A DNA stretch of 64,000 nucleotides, from positions 37,916 through 101,915 of the forward strand of contig CAUJBJ010000043.1 of assembly GCA_963082975.1 (NCBI GenBank), read 5' to 3'. The translations under genes and the position numbers were made by a program. Below the pieces are notes generated by a model. That model was not told the origin of the DNA. It searched no databases and saw nothing but the letters and a program-made list of their open reading frames with translations. This document shows, one piece after another, positions 30,301 to 43,475 of this stretch (within the stretch, counting starts at the first letter, position 1; each line of letters starts with the position of its first letter). The stretch comes from Labia minor. Taxonomy: Eukaryota > Arthropoda > Insecta > Dermaptera > Spongiphoridae.

Positions 30301-30920
30301 ATAAAATAAAAAAGATAATTTTATCCCTCGTATTTAAAAAAGTAGGATTTTCCCTTTAATATTTGAACAAAATCAGACTTTTCCGTAAGAATTCAATGAA
30401 AATATTTAAGAAATCAATCAAATATGAATTTATTCTTCAATAGAATCAGAAAATTAATAAAATAAAATAAAAAAGATAATTTTATCCCTCGTATTTAAAA
30501 AAGTAGGATTTTTCCCTTTAATATTTGAACAAAATCAGACTTTTCCGTAAGAATTCAATGAAAATATTTAAGAAATCGATCAAATATGAATTTATTCTTC
30601 AATAGAATCAGAAAATTAATAAAATAAAATATAAAAGATAATTTTATCCCTCGTATTTAAAAAAGTAGGATTTTCCCTTTAATATTTGAATAAAATCACA
30701 GTAATCCGTAAGAATTCAATGAAAATATTTAAGAAATCGATCAAATATGAATTTATTCTTCATTAGAATCAGAAAATTAATAAAATAAAATATAAAATAT
30801 AATTTTATCCCTCGTATTTAAAAAAGTAGGATTTTCTCTTTAATATTTGAACAAAATCACAATAATCCGTAAGAATTCAATGAAAATATTTAAGAAATCG
30901 ATCAAATATGAATTTATTCT
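20452..30920 (+). repeat. 65-monomer HOR block, copy 1 (10,469 bp)
   Basis: Copy 1 of a 10,469-bp tandem duplication (65 x 161 + 4). Private mutations found here all recur 10,469 bp downstream. Examples are tttatacttc (20,611), tattttacaaaat (21,026), aaatcgatcgaat (24,621), ttatccatcg (24,689), ctttattattt (25,361), aaagaaggat (26,154), ctagcatttt (27,282), cttgaatag (28,341), ttatccagcg (29,038), gtaagaaatcaatg (30,061), aaactaatttt (30,154) and ttttctcttt (30,836). The internal structure includes the 18-monomer repeat at its start and a zone rich in cacaataat and cagaatttt monomers from about 28 kb. Exact boundaries are uncertain by about 45 bp because the joint lies in a hybrid monomer. 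Confidence 0.93.
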
Positions 30921-33900
30921 TCATTAGAACCAGAAAATTAATAAAATAAAATAAAAAAGATAATTTTATCCCTCGTATTTAAAAAAGTAGGAATTTTCCC
31001 TTTAATATTTGAACAAAATCAGATTTTCCGTAAGAATTCAATGAAAATAATTAAGAAATCGATCAAATATGAATTTATACTTCATTAGAACCAGAAAATT
31101 AATAAAATAAAATAAAAAAGATAATTTTATCCCTCGTATTTAAAAAACTAGGATTTTCCCTTTAATATTTGAACAAAATCACAGTAATCCGTAAGAATTC
31201 AATGAAAATATTTAAGAAATCGATCAAATATGAATTTATTCTTCAATAGAATCAGAAAATTAATAAAATAAAATATAAAAGATAATTTTATCCCTCGTAT
31301 TTAAAAAAGTAGGATTTTCCCTTTAATATTTCAACAAAATCAGACTTTTCCGTAAGAATTCAATGAAAATATTTAAGAAATCGATCAAATATGAATTTAT
31401 TCTTAATTATAATCAGAAAATTAATAAAATAAAATATAAAAGATAATTTTATCCCTCGTATTTAAAAAAGTAGGATTTTCCCTTTAATATTTTACAAAAT
31501 CAGACTTTTCCGTAAGAATTCAATGAAAATATTTAAGAAATCGATCAAATATGAAATTATTCTTCAATAGAATCAGAAAATTAATAAAATAAAATATAAA
31601 AGATAATTTTATCCCTCGTATTTAAAAAAGTAGGATTTTCCCTTTAATATTTGAACAAAATCACACTAATCCGTAAGAATTCAATGAAAATATTTAAGAA
31701 ATCGATCAAATATGAATTTATTCTTCATTAGAATCAGAAAATGAATAAAATAAAATATAAAAGATAATTTTATCCCTCGTATTTAAAAAAGTAGGAATTT
31801 TCCCTTTAATATTTGAACAAAATCAGATTTTCCGTAAGAATTCAATGAAAATAATTAAGAAATCGATCAAATATGAATTTATTCTTCATTAGAATCAGAA
31901 AATTAATAAAATAAAATATAAAATATAATTTTATCCCTCGTATTTAAAAAAGTAGGAATTTTCCCTTTAATATTTGAACAAAATCAGATTTTCCGTAAGA
32001 ATTCAATGAAAATAATTAAGAAATCGATCAAATATGAATTTATTCTTCATTAGAACCAGAAAATTAATAAAATAAAATAAAAAAGATAATTTTATCCCTC
32101 GTATTTAAAAAACTAGGATTTTCCCTTTAATATTTGAACAAAATCACAGTAATCCGTAAGAATTCAATGAAAATATTTAAGAAATCGATCAAATATGAAT
32201 TTATTCTTCAATAGAATCAGAAAATTAATAAAATAAAATATAAAAGATAATTTTATCCCTCGTATTTAAAAAAGTAGGATTTTCCCTTTAATATTTGAAC
32301 AAAATCAGACTTTTCCGTAAGAATTCAATGAAAATATTTAAGAAATCGATCAAATATGAATTTATTCTTAATTATAATCAGAAAATTAATAAAATAAAAT
32401 ATAAAAGATAATTTTATCCCTCGTATTTAAAAAAGTAGGATTTTCCCTTTAATATTTGAACAAAATCAGACTTTTCCGTAAGAATTCAATGAAAATATTT
32501 AAGAAATCGATCAAATATGAATTTATTCTTCATTAGAACCAGAAAATTAATAAAATAAAATAAAAAAGATAATTTTATCCCTCGTATTTAAAAAACTAGG
32601 ATTTTCCCTTTAATATTTGAACAAAATCACAGTAATCCGTAAGAATTCAATGAAAATATTTAAGAAATCGATCAAATATGAATTTATTCTTCAATAGAAT
32701 CAGAAAATGAATAAAATAAAATATAAAAGATAATTTTGTCCCTCGTATTTAAAAAAGTAGGATTTTCCCTTTAATATTTGAACAAAATCAGACTTTTCCG
32801 TAAGAATTCAATGAAAATATTTAAGAAATCGATCAAATATGAATTTATTCTTCATTAGAATCAGAAAATTAATAAAATAAAATAAAAAAGATAATTTTAT
32901 CCCTCGTATTTAAAAAAGTAGGATTTTCCCTTTAATATTTGAACAAAATCACACTAATCCGTAAGAATTCAATGAAAATATTTAAGAAATCAATCAAATA
33001 TGAATTTATTCTTCATTAGAATCAGAAAATGAATAAAATAAAATATAAAAGATAATTTTATCCCTCGTATTTAAAAAAGTAGGAATTTTCCCTTTAATAT
33101 TTGAACAAAATCAGATTTTCCGTAAGAATTCAATGAAAATAATTAAGAAATCGATCAAATATGAATTTATTCTTCATTAGAACCAGAAAATTAATAAAAT
33201 AAAATAAAAAAGATAATTTTATCCCTCGTATTTAAAAAACTAGGATTTTCCCTTTAATATTTGAACAAAATCACAGTAATCCGTAAGAATTCAATGAAAA
33301 TATTTAAGAAATCGATCAAATATGAATTTATTCTTCAATAGAATCAGAAAATTAATAAAATAAAATAAAAAAGATAATTTTATCCCTCGTATTTAAAAAA
33401 GTAGGATTTTCCCTTTAATATTTGAACAAAATCAGACTTTTCCGTAAGAATTCAATGAAAATATTTAAGAAATCGATCAAATATGAATTTATTCTTCAAT
33501 AGAATCAGAAAATTAATAAAATAAAATAAAAAAGATAATTTTATCCCTCGTATTTAAAAAAGTAGGATTTTTCCCTTTAATATTTGAACAAAATCAGACT
33601 TTTCCGTAAGAATTCAATGAAAATATTTAAGAAATCGATCAAATATGAATTTATTCTTCAATAGAATCAGAAAATTAATAAAATAAAATATAAAAGATAA
33701 TTTTATCCCTCGTATTTAAAAAAGTAGGATTTTCCCTTTAATATTTGAATAAAATCACAGTAATCCGTAAGAATTCAATGAAAATATTTAAGAAATCGAT
33801 CAAATATGAATTTATTCTTCATTAGAATCAGAAAATTAATAAAATAAAATATAAAATATAATTTTATCCCTCGTATTTAAAAAAGTAGGAATTTTCCCTT

Positions 33901-36900
33901 TAATATTTGAACAAAATCAGATTTTCCGTAAGAATTCAATGAAAATAATTAAGAAATCGATCAAATATGAATTTATTCTTCATTAGAACCAGAAAATTAA
34001 TAAAATAAAATAAAAAAGATAATTTTATCCCTCGTATTTAAAAAACTAGGATTTTCCCTTTAATATTTGAACAAAATCACAGTAATCCGTAAGAATTCAA
34101 TGAAAATATTTAAGAAATCGATCAAATATGAATTTATTCTTCAATAGAATCAGAAAATTAATAAAATAAAATATAAAAGATAATTTTATCCCTCGTATTT
34201 AAAAAAGTAGGATTTTCCCTTTAATATTTCAACAAAATCAGACTTTTCCGTAAGAATTCAATGAAAATATTTAAGAAATCGATCAAATATGAATTTATTC
34301 TTAATTATAATCAGAAAATTAATAAAATAAAATATAAAAGATAATTTTATCCCTCGTATTTAAAAAAGTAGGATTTTCCCTTTAATATTTGAACAAAATC
34401 AGACTTTTCCGTAAGAATTCAATGAAAATATTTAAGAAATCGATCAAATATGAAATTATTCTTCAATAGAATCAGAAAATTAATAAAATAAAATATAAAA
34501 GATAATTTTATCCCTCGTATTTAAAAAAGTAGGATTTTCCCTTTAATATTTGAACAAAATCACACTAATCCGTAAGAATTCAATGAAAATATTTAAGAAA
34601 TCGATCAAATATGAATTTATTCTTCATTAGAATCAGAAAATGAATAAAATAAAATATAAAAGATAATTTTATCCCTCGTATTTAAAAAAGTAGGAATTTT
34701 CCCTTTAATATTTGAACAAAATCAGATTTTCCGTAAGAATTCAATGAAAATAATTAAGAAATCGATCAAATATGAATTTATTCTTCATTAGAACCAGAAA
34801 ATTAATAAAATAAAATAAAAAAGATAATTTTATCCCTCGTATTTAAAAAACTAGGATTTTCCCTTTAATATTTGAACAAAATCACAGTAATCCGTAAGAA
34901 TTCAATGAAAATATTTAAGAAATCGATCAAATATGAATTTATTCTTCAATAGAATCAGAAAATTAATAAAATAAAATAAAAAAGATAATTTTATCCCTCG
35001 TATTTAAAAAAGTAGGATTTTCCCTTTAATATTTGAACAAAATCAGACTTTTCCGTAAGAATTCAATGAAAATATTTAAGAAATCGATCGAATATGAATT
35101 TATTCTTCAATAGAATCAGAAAATTAATAAAATAAAATAAAAAAGATAATTTTATCCATCGTATTTAAAAAAGTAGGATTTTTCCCTTTAATATTTGAAC
35201 AAAATCAGACTTTTCCGTAAGAATTCAATGAAAATATTTAAGAAATCGATCAAATATGAATTTATTCTTCAATAGAATCAGAAAATTAATAAAATAAAAT
35301 ATAAAAGATAATTTTATCCCTCGTATTTAAAAAAGTAGGATTTTCCCTTTAATATTTGAATAAAATCACAGTAATCCGTAAGAATTCAATGAAAATATTT
35401 AAGAAATCGATCAAATATGAATTTATTCTTCATTAGAATCAGAAAATTAATAAAATAAAATATAAAATATAATTTTATCCCTCGTATTTAAAAAAGTAGG
35501 AATTTTCCCTTTAATATTTGAACAAAATCAGATTTTCCGTAAGAATTCAATGAAAATAATTAAGAAATCGATCAAATATGAATTTATTCTTCATTAGAAC
35601 CAGAAAATTAATAAAATAAAATAAAAAAGATAATTTTATCCCTCGTATTTAAAAAACTAGGATTTTCCCTTTAATATTTGAACAAAATCACAGTAATCCG
35701 TAAGAATTCAATGAAAATATTTAAGAAATCGATCAAATATGAATTTATTCTTCAATAGAATCAGAAAATTAATAAAATAAAATATAAAAGATAATTTTAT
35801 CCCTCGTATTTAAAAAAGTAGGATTTTCCCTTTATTATTTGAACAAAATCAGACTTTTCCGTAAGAATTCAATGAAAATATTTAAGAAATCGATCAAATA
35901 TGAATTTATTCTTAATTATAATCAGAAAATTAATAAAATAAAATATAAAAGATAATTTTATCCCTCGTATTTAAAAAAGTAGGTTTTTCCCTTTAATATT
36001 TGAACAAAATCAGACTTTTCCGTAAGAATTCAATGAAAATATTTAAGAAATCGATCAAATATGAATTTATTCTTCAATAGAATCAGAAAATTAATAAAAT
36101 AAAATATAAAAGATAATTTTATCCCTCGTATTTAAAAAAGTAGGATTTTCCCTTTAATATTTGAACAAAATCACACTAATCCGTAAGAATTCAATGAAAA
36201 TATTTAAGAAATCGATCAAATATGAATTTATTCTTCATTAGAACCAGAAAATTAATAAAATAAAATAAAAAAGATAATTTTATCCCTCGTATTTAAAAAA
36301 CTAGGATTTTCCCTTTAATATTTGAACAAAATCACAGTAATCCGTAAGAATTCAATGAAAATATTTAAGAAATCGATCAAATATGAATTTATTCTTCAAT
36401 AGAATCAGAAAATTAATAAAATAAAATAAAAAAGATAATTTTATCCCTCGTATTTAAAAAAGTAGGATTTTCCCTTTAATATTTGAACAAAATCAGACTT
36501 TTCCGTAAGAATTCAATGAAAATATTTAAGAAATCGATCAAATATGAATTTATTCTTCAATAGAATCAGAAAATTAATAAAATAAAATAAAAAATATAAT
36601 TTTATCCCTCGTATTTAAAAAAGAAGGATTTTTCCCTTTAATATTTGAACAAAATCAGACTTTTCCGTAAGAATTCAATGAAAATATTTAAGAAATCGAT
36701 CAAATATGAATTTATTCTTCATTAGAATCAGAAAATTAATAAAATAAAATATAAAATATAATTTTATCCCTCGTATTTAAAAAAGTAGGATTTTCCCTTT
36801 AATATTTGAATAAAATCACAGTAATCCGTAAGAATTCAATGAAAATATTTAAGAAATCGATCAAATATGAATTTATTCTTCATTAGAATCAGAAAATTAA

Positions 36901-39900
36901 TAAAATAAAATATAAAATATAATTTTATCCCTCGTATTTAAAAAAGTAGGAATTTTCCCTTTAATATTTGAACAAAATCAGATTTTCCGTAAGAATTCAA
37001 TGAAAATAATTAAGAAATCGATCAAATATGAATTTATTCTTCATTAGAACCAGAAAATTAATAAAATAAAATAAAAAAGATAATTTTATCCCTCGTATTT
37101 AAAAAACTAGGATTTTCCCTTTAATATTTGAACAAAATCACAGTAATCCGTAAGAATTCAATGAAAATATTTAAGAAATCGATCAAATATGAATTTATTC
37201 TTCAATAGAATCAGAAAATTAATAAAATAAAATATAAAAGATAATTTTATCCCTCGTATTTAAAAAAGTAGGATTTTCCCTTTAATATTTGAACAAAATC
37301 AGACTTTTCCGTAAGAATTCAATGAAAATATTTAAGAAATCGATCAAATATGAATTTATTCTTCAATAGAATCAGAAAATTAATAAAATAAAATATAAAA
37401 GATAATTTTATCCCTCGTATTTAAAAAAGTAGGATTTTCCCTTTAATATTTGAACAAAATCACACTAATCCGTAAGAATTCAATGAAAATATTTAAGAAA
37501 TCGATCAAATATGAATTTAATCTTCATTAGAATCAGAAAATGAATAAAATAAAATATAAAAGATAATTTTATCCCTCGTATTTAAAAAAGTAGGAATTTT
37601 CCCTTTAATATTTGAACAAAATCAGATTTTCCGTAAGAATTCAATGAAAATATTTAAGAAATCGATCAAATATGAATTTATTCTTCATTAGAACCAGAAA
37701 ATTAATAAAATAAAATAAAAAAGATAATTTTATCCCTCGTATTTAAAAAACTAGCATTTTCCCTTTAATATTTGAACAAAATCACAGTAATCCGTAAGAA
37801 TTCAATGAAAATATTTATGAAATCGATCAAATATGAATTTCTTCTTCAATAGAATCAGAAAATGAATAAAATAAAATATAAAAGATAATTTTGTCCCTCG
37901 TATTTAAAAAAGTAGGATTTTCCCTTTAATATTTGAACAAAATCAGACTTTTCCGTAAGAATTCAATGAAAATATTTAAGAAATCGATCAAATATGAATT
38001 TATTCTTCAATAGAATCAGAAAATTAATAAAATAAAATATAAAAGATAATTTTATCCCTCGTATTTAAAAAAGTAGGATTTTCCCTTTAATATTTGAACA
38101 AAATCACACTAATCCGTAAGAATTCAATGAAAATATTTAAGAAATCGATCAAATATGAATTTATTCTTCATTAGAATCAGAAAATTAATAAAATAAAATA
38201 TAAAAGATAATTTTATCCCTCGTATTTAAAAAAGTAGGATTTTCCCTTTAATATTTGAACAAAATCAGACTTTTCCGTAAGAATTCAATGAAAATATTTA
38301 AGAAATCGATCAAATATGAATTTATTCTTCATTAGAATCAGAAAATTAATAAAATAAAATAAAAAAGATAATTTTATCCCTCGTATTTAAAAAAGTAGGA
38401 TTTTCCCTTTAATATTTGAACAAAATCACACTAATCCGTAAGAATTCAATGAAAATATTTAAGAAATCGATCAAATATGAATTTATTCTTCAATAGAATC
38501 AGAAAATTAATAAAATAAAATATAAAAGATAATTTTATCCCTCGTATTTAAAAAAGTAGGATTTTCCCTTTAATATTTGAACAAAATCACAATAATCCGT
38601 AAGAATTCAATGAAAATATTTAAGAAATCGATCAAATATGAATTTATTCTTCAATAGAATCAGAAAATTAATAAAATAAAATATAAAAGATAATTTTATC
38701 CCTCGTATTTAAAAAAGTAGGATTTTCCCTTTAATATTTGAACAAAATCAGAATTTTCCGTAAGAATTCAATGAAAATATTTAAGAAATCGATCAAATAT
38801 GAATTTATTCTTGAATAGAATCAGAAAATTAATAAAATAAAATATAAAAGATAATTTTATCCCTCGTATTTAAAAAAGTAGGATTTTCCCTTTAATATTT
38901 GAACAAAATCAGAATTTTCCGTAAGAATTCAATGAAAATATTTAAGAAATCGATCAAATATGAATTTATTCTTCAATAGAATCAGAAAATTAATAAAATA
39001 AAATATAAAAGATAATTTTATCCCTCGTATTTAAAAAAGTAGGATTTTCCCTTTAATATTTGAACAAAATCAGACTTTTCCGTAAGAATTCAATGAAAAT
39101 ATTTAAGAAATCGATCAAATATGAATTTATTCTTCATTAGAATCAGAAAATTAATAAAATAAAATAAAAAAGATAATTTTATCCCTCGTATTTAAAAAAG
39201 TAGGATTTTCCCTTTAATATTTGAACAAAATCAGACTTTTCCGTAAGAATTCAATGAAAATATTTAAGAAATCGATCAAATATGAATTTATTCTTCATTA
39301 GAATCAGAAAATTAATAAAATAAAATAAAAAAGATAATTTTATCCCTCGTATTTAAAAAAGTAGGATTTTCCCTTTAATATTTGAACAAAATCACACTAA
39401 TCCGTAAGAATTCAATGAAAATATTTAAGAAATCGATCAAATATGAATTTATTCTTCATTAGAATCAGAAAATTAATAAAATAAAATATAAAAGATAATT
39501 TTATCCAGCGTATTTAAAAAAGTAGGATTTTCCCTTTAATATTTGAACAAAATCACAATAATCCGTAAGAATTCAATGAAAATATTTAAGAAATCGATCA
39601 AATATGAATTTATTCTTCAATAGAATCAGAAAATTAATAAAATAAAATATAAAAGATAATTTTATCCCTCGTATTTAAAAAAGTAGGATTTTCCCTTTAA
39701 TATTTGAACAAAATCAGACTTTTCCGTAAGAATTCAATGAAAATATTTAAGAAATCGATCAAATATGAATTTATTCTTCAATAGAATCAGAAAATTAATA
39801 AAATAAAATATAAAAGATAATTTTATCCCTCGTATTTAAAAAAGTAGGATTTTCCCTTTAATATTTGAACAAAATCAGAATTTTCCGTAAGAATTCAATG

Positions 39901-41389
39901 AAAATATTTAAGAAATCGATCAAATATGAATTTATTCTTGAATAGAATCAGAAAATTAATAAAATAAAATATAAAAGATAATTTTATCCCTCGTATTTAA
40001 AAAAGTAGGATTTTCCCTTTAATATTTGAACAAAATCAGAATTTTCCGTAAGAATTCAATGAAAATATTTAAGAAATCGATCAAATATGAATTTATTCTT
40101 CAATAGAATCAGAAAATTAATAAAATAAAATATAAAAGATAATTTTATCCCTCGTATTTAAAAAAGTAGGATTTTCCCTTTAATATTTGAACAAAATCAG
40201 ACTTTTCCGTAAGAATTCAATGAAAATATTTAAGAAATCGATCAAATATGAATTTATTCTTCAATAGAATCAGAAAATTAATAAAATAAAATATAAAAGA
40301 TAATTTTATCCCTCGTATTTAAAAAAGTAGGATTTTTCCCTTTAATATTTGAACAAAATCAGACTTTTCCGTAAGAATTCAATGAAAATATTTAAGAAAT
40401 CGATCAAATATGAATTTATTCTTCATTAGAATCAGAAAATGAATAAAATAAAATATAAAAGATAATTTTATCCCTCGTATTTAAAAAAGTAGGATTTTCC
40501 CTTTAATATTTGAATAAAATCACAATAATCCGTAAGAAATCAATGAAAATATTTAAGAAATCGATCAAATATGAATTTATTCTTCAATAGAATCAGAAAA
40601 TTAATAAAATAAAATATAAAAACTAATTTTATCCCTCGTATTTAAAAAAGTAGGATTTTCCCTTTAATATTTGAACAAAATCAGACTTTTCCGTAAGAAT
40701 TCAATGAAAATATTTAAGAAATCGATCAAATATGAATTTATTCTTCAATAGAATCAGAAAATTAATAAAATAAAATAAAAAAGATAATTTTATCCCTCGT
40801 ATTTAAAAAAGTAGGATTTTCCCTTTAATATTTGAACAAAATCAGACTTTTCCGTAAGAATTCAATGAAAATATTTAAGAAATCAATCAAATATGAATTT
40901 ATTCTTCAATAGAATCAGAAAATTAATAAAATAAAATAAAAAAGATAATTTTATCCCTCGTATTTAAAAAAGTAGGATTTTTCCCTTTAATATTTGAACA
41001 AAATCAGACTTTTCCGTAAGAATTCAATGAAAATATTTAAGAAATCGATCAAATATGAATTTATTCTTCAATAGAATCAGAAAATTAATAAAATAAAATA
41101 TAAAAGATAATTTTATCCCTCGTATTTAAAAAAGTAGGATTTTCCCTTTAATATTTGAATAAAATCACAGTAATCCGTAAGAATTCAATGAAAATATTTA
41201 AGAAATCGATCAAATATGAATTTATTCTTCATTAGAATCAGAAAATTAATAAAATAAAATATAAAATATAATTTTATCCCTCGTATTTAAAAAAGTAGGA
41301 TTTTCTCTTTAATATTTGAACAAAATCACAATAATCCGTAAGAATTCAATGAAAATATTTAAGAAATCGATCAAATATGAATTTATTCT
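30921..41389 (+). repeat. 65-monomer HOR block, copy 2 (10,469 bp)
   Basis: Immediate tandem copy of 20,452-30,920. Markers lie at 31,080, 31,495, 35,090, 35,158, 35,830, 36,623, 37,751, 38,810, 39,507, 40,530, 40,623 and 41,305. I found no base difference outside the first ~45 bp. There copy 1 reads tagaatcag and tataaaatataa, and copy 2 reads tagaaccag and aaaaaagataa. After about 41,389 the sequence departs (caatagaatcac), so there is no third copy. Confidence 0.92.
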
Positions 41390-43475
41390 TCAATAGAATC
41401 ACAAAATTAATAAAATAAAATATAAAAGATAATTTTATCCCTCGTATTTAAAAAAGTAGGATTTTCCCTTTAATATTTGAACAAAATCAGAATTTTCCGT
41501 AAGAATTCAATGAAAATATTTAAGAAATCGATCAAATATGAATTTATTCTTCATTATAATCAGAAAATTAACAAAATAAAATAAAAAAGATAATTTTATC
41601 CCTCGTATTTAAAAAAGTAGGATTTTCCCTTTAATATTTGAACAAAATCAGACTTTTCCGTAAGAATTCAATGAAAATATTTAAGAAATCGATCAAATAT
41701 GAATTTATTCTTCAATAGAATCAGAAAATTAATAAAATAAAATATAAAAGATAATTTTATCCCTCGTATTTAAAAAAGTAGGATTTTCCCTTTAATATTT
41801 GAACAAAATCAGACTTTTCCGTAAGAATTCAATGAAAATATTTAAGAAATCGATCAAATATGAATTTATTCTTCATTATAATCAGAAAATTAATAAAATA
41901 AAATATAAAAGATAATTTTATCCCTCGTATTTAAAAAAGTAGGATTTTCCCTTTAATATTTGAACAAAATCACACTAATCCGTAAGAATTCAATGAAAAT
42001 ATTTAAGAAATCGATCAAATATGAATTTATTCTTCATTATAATCAGAAAATTAATAAAATAAAATAAAAAAGATAATTTTATCCCTCGTATTTAAAAAAG
42101 TAGGATTTTTCCCTTTAATATTTGAACAAAATCAGACTTTTCCGTAAGAATTCAATGAAAATATTTAAGAAATCGATCAAATATGAATTTATTCTTCATT
42201 AGAATCAGAAAATTAATAAAATAAAATATAAAAGATAATTTTATCCCTCGTATTTAAAAAAGTAGGATTTTCCCTTTAATATTTGAACAAAATCACAATA
42301 ATCCGTAAGAATTCAATGAAAATATTTAAGAAATCGATCAAATATGAATTTATTCTTCAATAGAATCAGAAAATTAATAAAATAAAATATAAAAGATAAT
42401 TTTATCCCTCGTATTTAAAAAAGTAGGATTTTCCCTTTAATATTTGAACAAAATCAGAATTTTCCGTAAGAATTCAATGGAAATATTTAAGAAATCGATC
42501 AAATATGAATTTATTCTTGAATAGAATCAGAAAATTAATAAAATAAAATAAAAAAGATAATTTTATCCCTCGTATTTAAAAAAGTAGGATTTTCCCTTTA
42601 ATATTTGAACAAAATCAGACTTTTCCGTAAGAATTCAATGAAAATATTTAAGAAATCGATCAAATATGAATTTATTCTTCAATAGAATCAGAAAATTAAT
42701 AAAATAAAATATAAAAGTTAATTTTATCCCTCGTATTTAAAAAAGTAGGATTTTCCCTTTAATATTTGAACAAAATCAGACTTTTCCGTAAGAATTCAAT
42801 GAAAATATTTAAGAAATCGATCAAATATGAATTTATTCTTCATTAGAATCAGAAAATTAATAAAATAAAATAAAAAAGATAATTTTATCCCTCGTATTTA
42901 AAAAAGTAGGATTTTCCCTTTAATATTTGAACAAAATCACACTAATCCGTAAGAATTAAATGAAAATATTTAAGAAATCGATCAAATATGAATTTATTCT
43001 TCATTATAATCAGAAAATTAATAAAATAAAATAAAAAAGATAATTTTATCCCTCGTATTTAAAAAAGTAGGATTTTTCCCTTTAATATTTGAACAAAATC
43101 AGACTTTTCCGTAAGAATTCAATGAAAATATTTAAGAAATCGATCAAATATGAATTTATTCTTCATTAGAATCAGAAAATTAATAAAATAAAATATAAAA
43201 GATAATTTTATCCCTCGTATTTAAAAAAGTAGGATTTTCCCTTTAATATTTGAACAAAATCACAATAATCCGTAAGAATTCAATGAAAATATTTAAGAAA
43301 TCGATCAAATATGAATTTATTCTTCAATAGAATCAGAAAATTAATAAAATAAAATATAAAAGATAATTTTATCCCTCGTATTTAAAAAAGTAGGATTTTC
43401 CCTTTAATATTTGAACAAAATCAGACTTTTCCGTAAGAATTCAATGAAAATATTTAAGAAATCGATCAAATATGA
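39732..43475 (+). repeat. 41-monomer-offset block, copy 1
   Basis: About 3.74 kb that recurs at 46,340-50,083 with an offset of 6,608 bp. Shared markers are cttgaatag (39,937 and 46,545), aaactaatttt (40,623 and 47,231), ttttctcttt (41,305 and 47,913), aattaacaaaat (41,572 and 48,180) and gaattaaatg (42,958 and 49,566). It spans the right end of the 10,469-bp block, so this exchange is separate from that duplication. Private changes show divergence: gtaagaaatcaatg near 40,530 only in this copy, and caatggaaat at 42,480 only in this copy. Confidence 0.88.
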
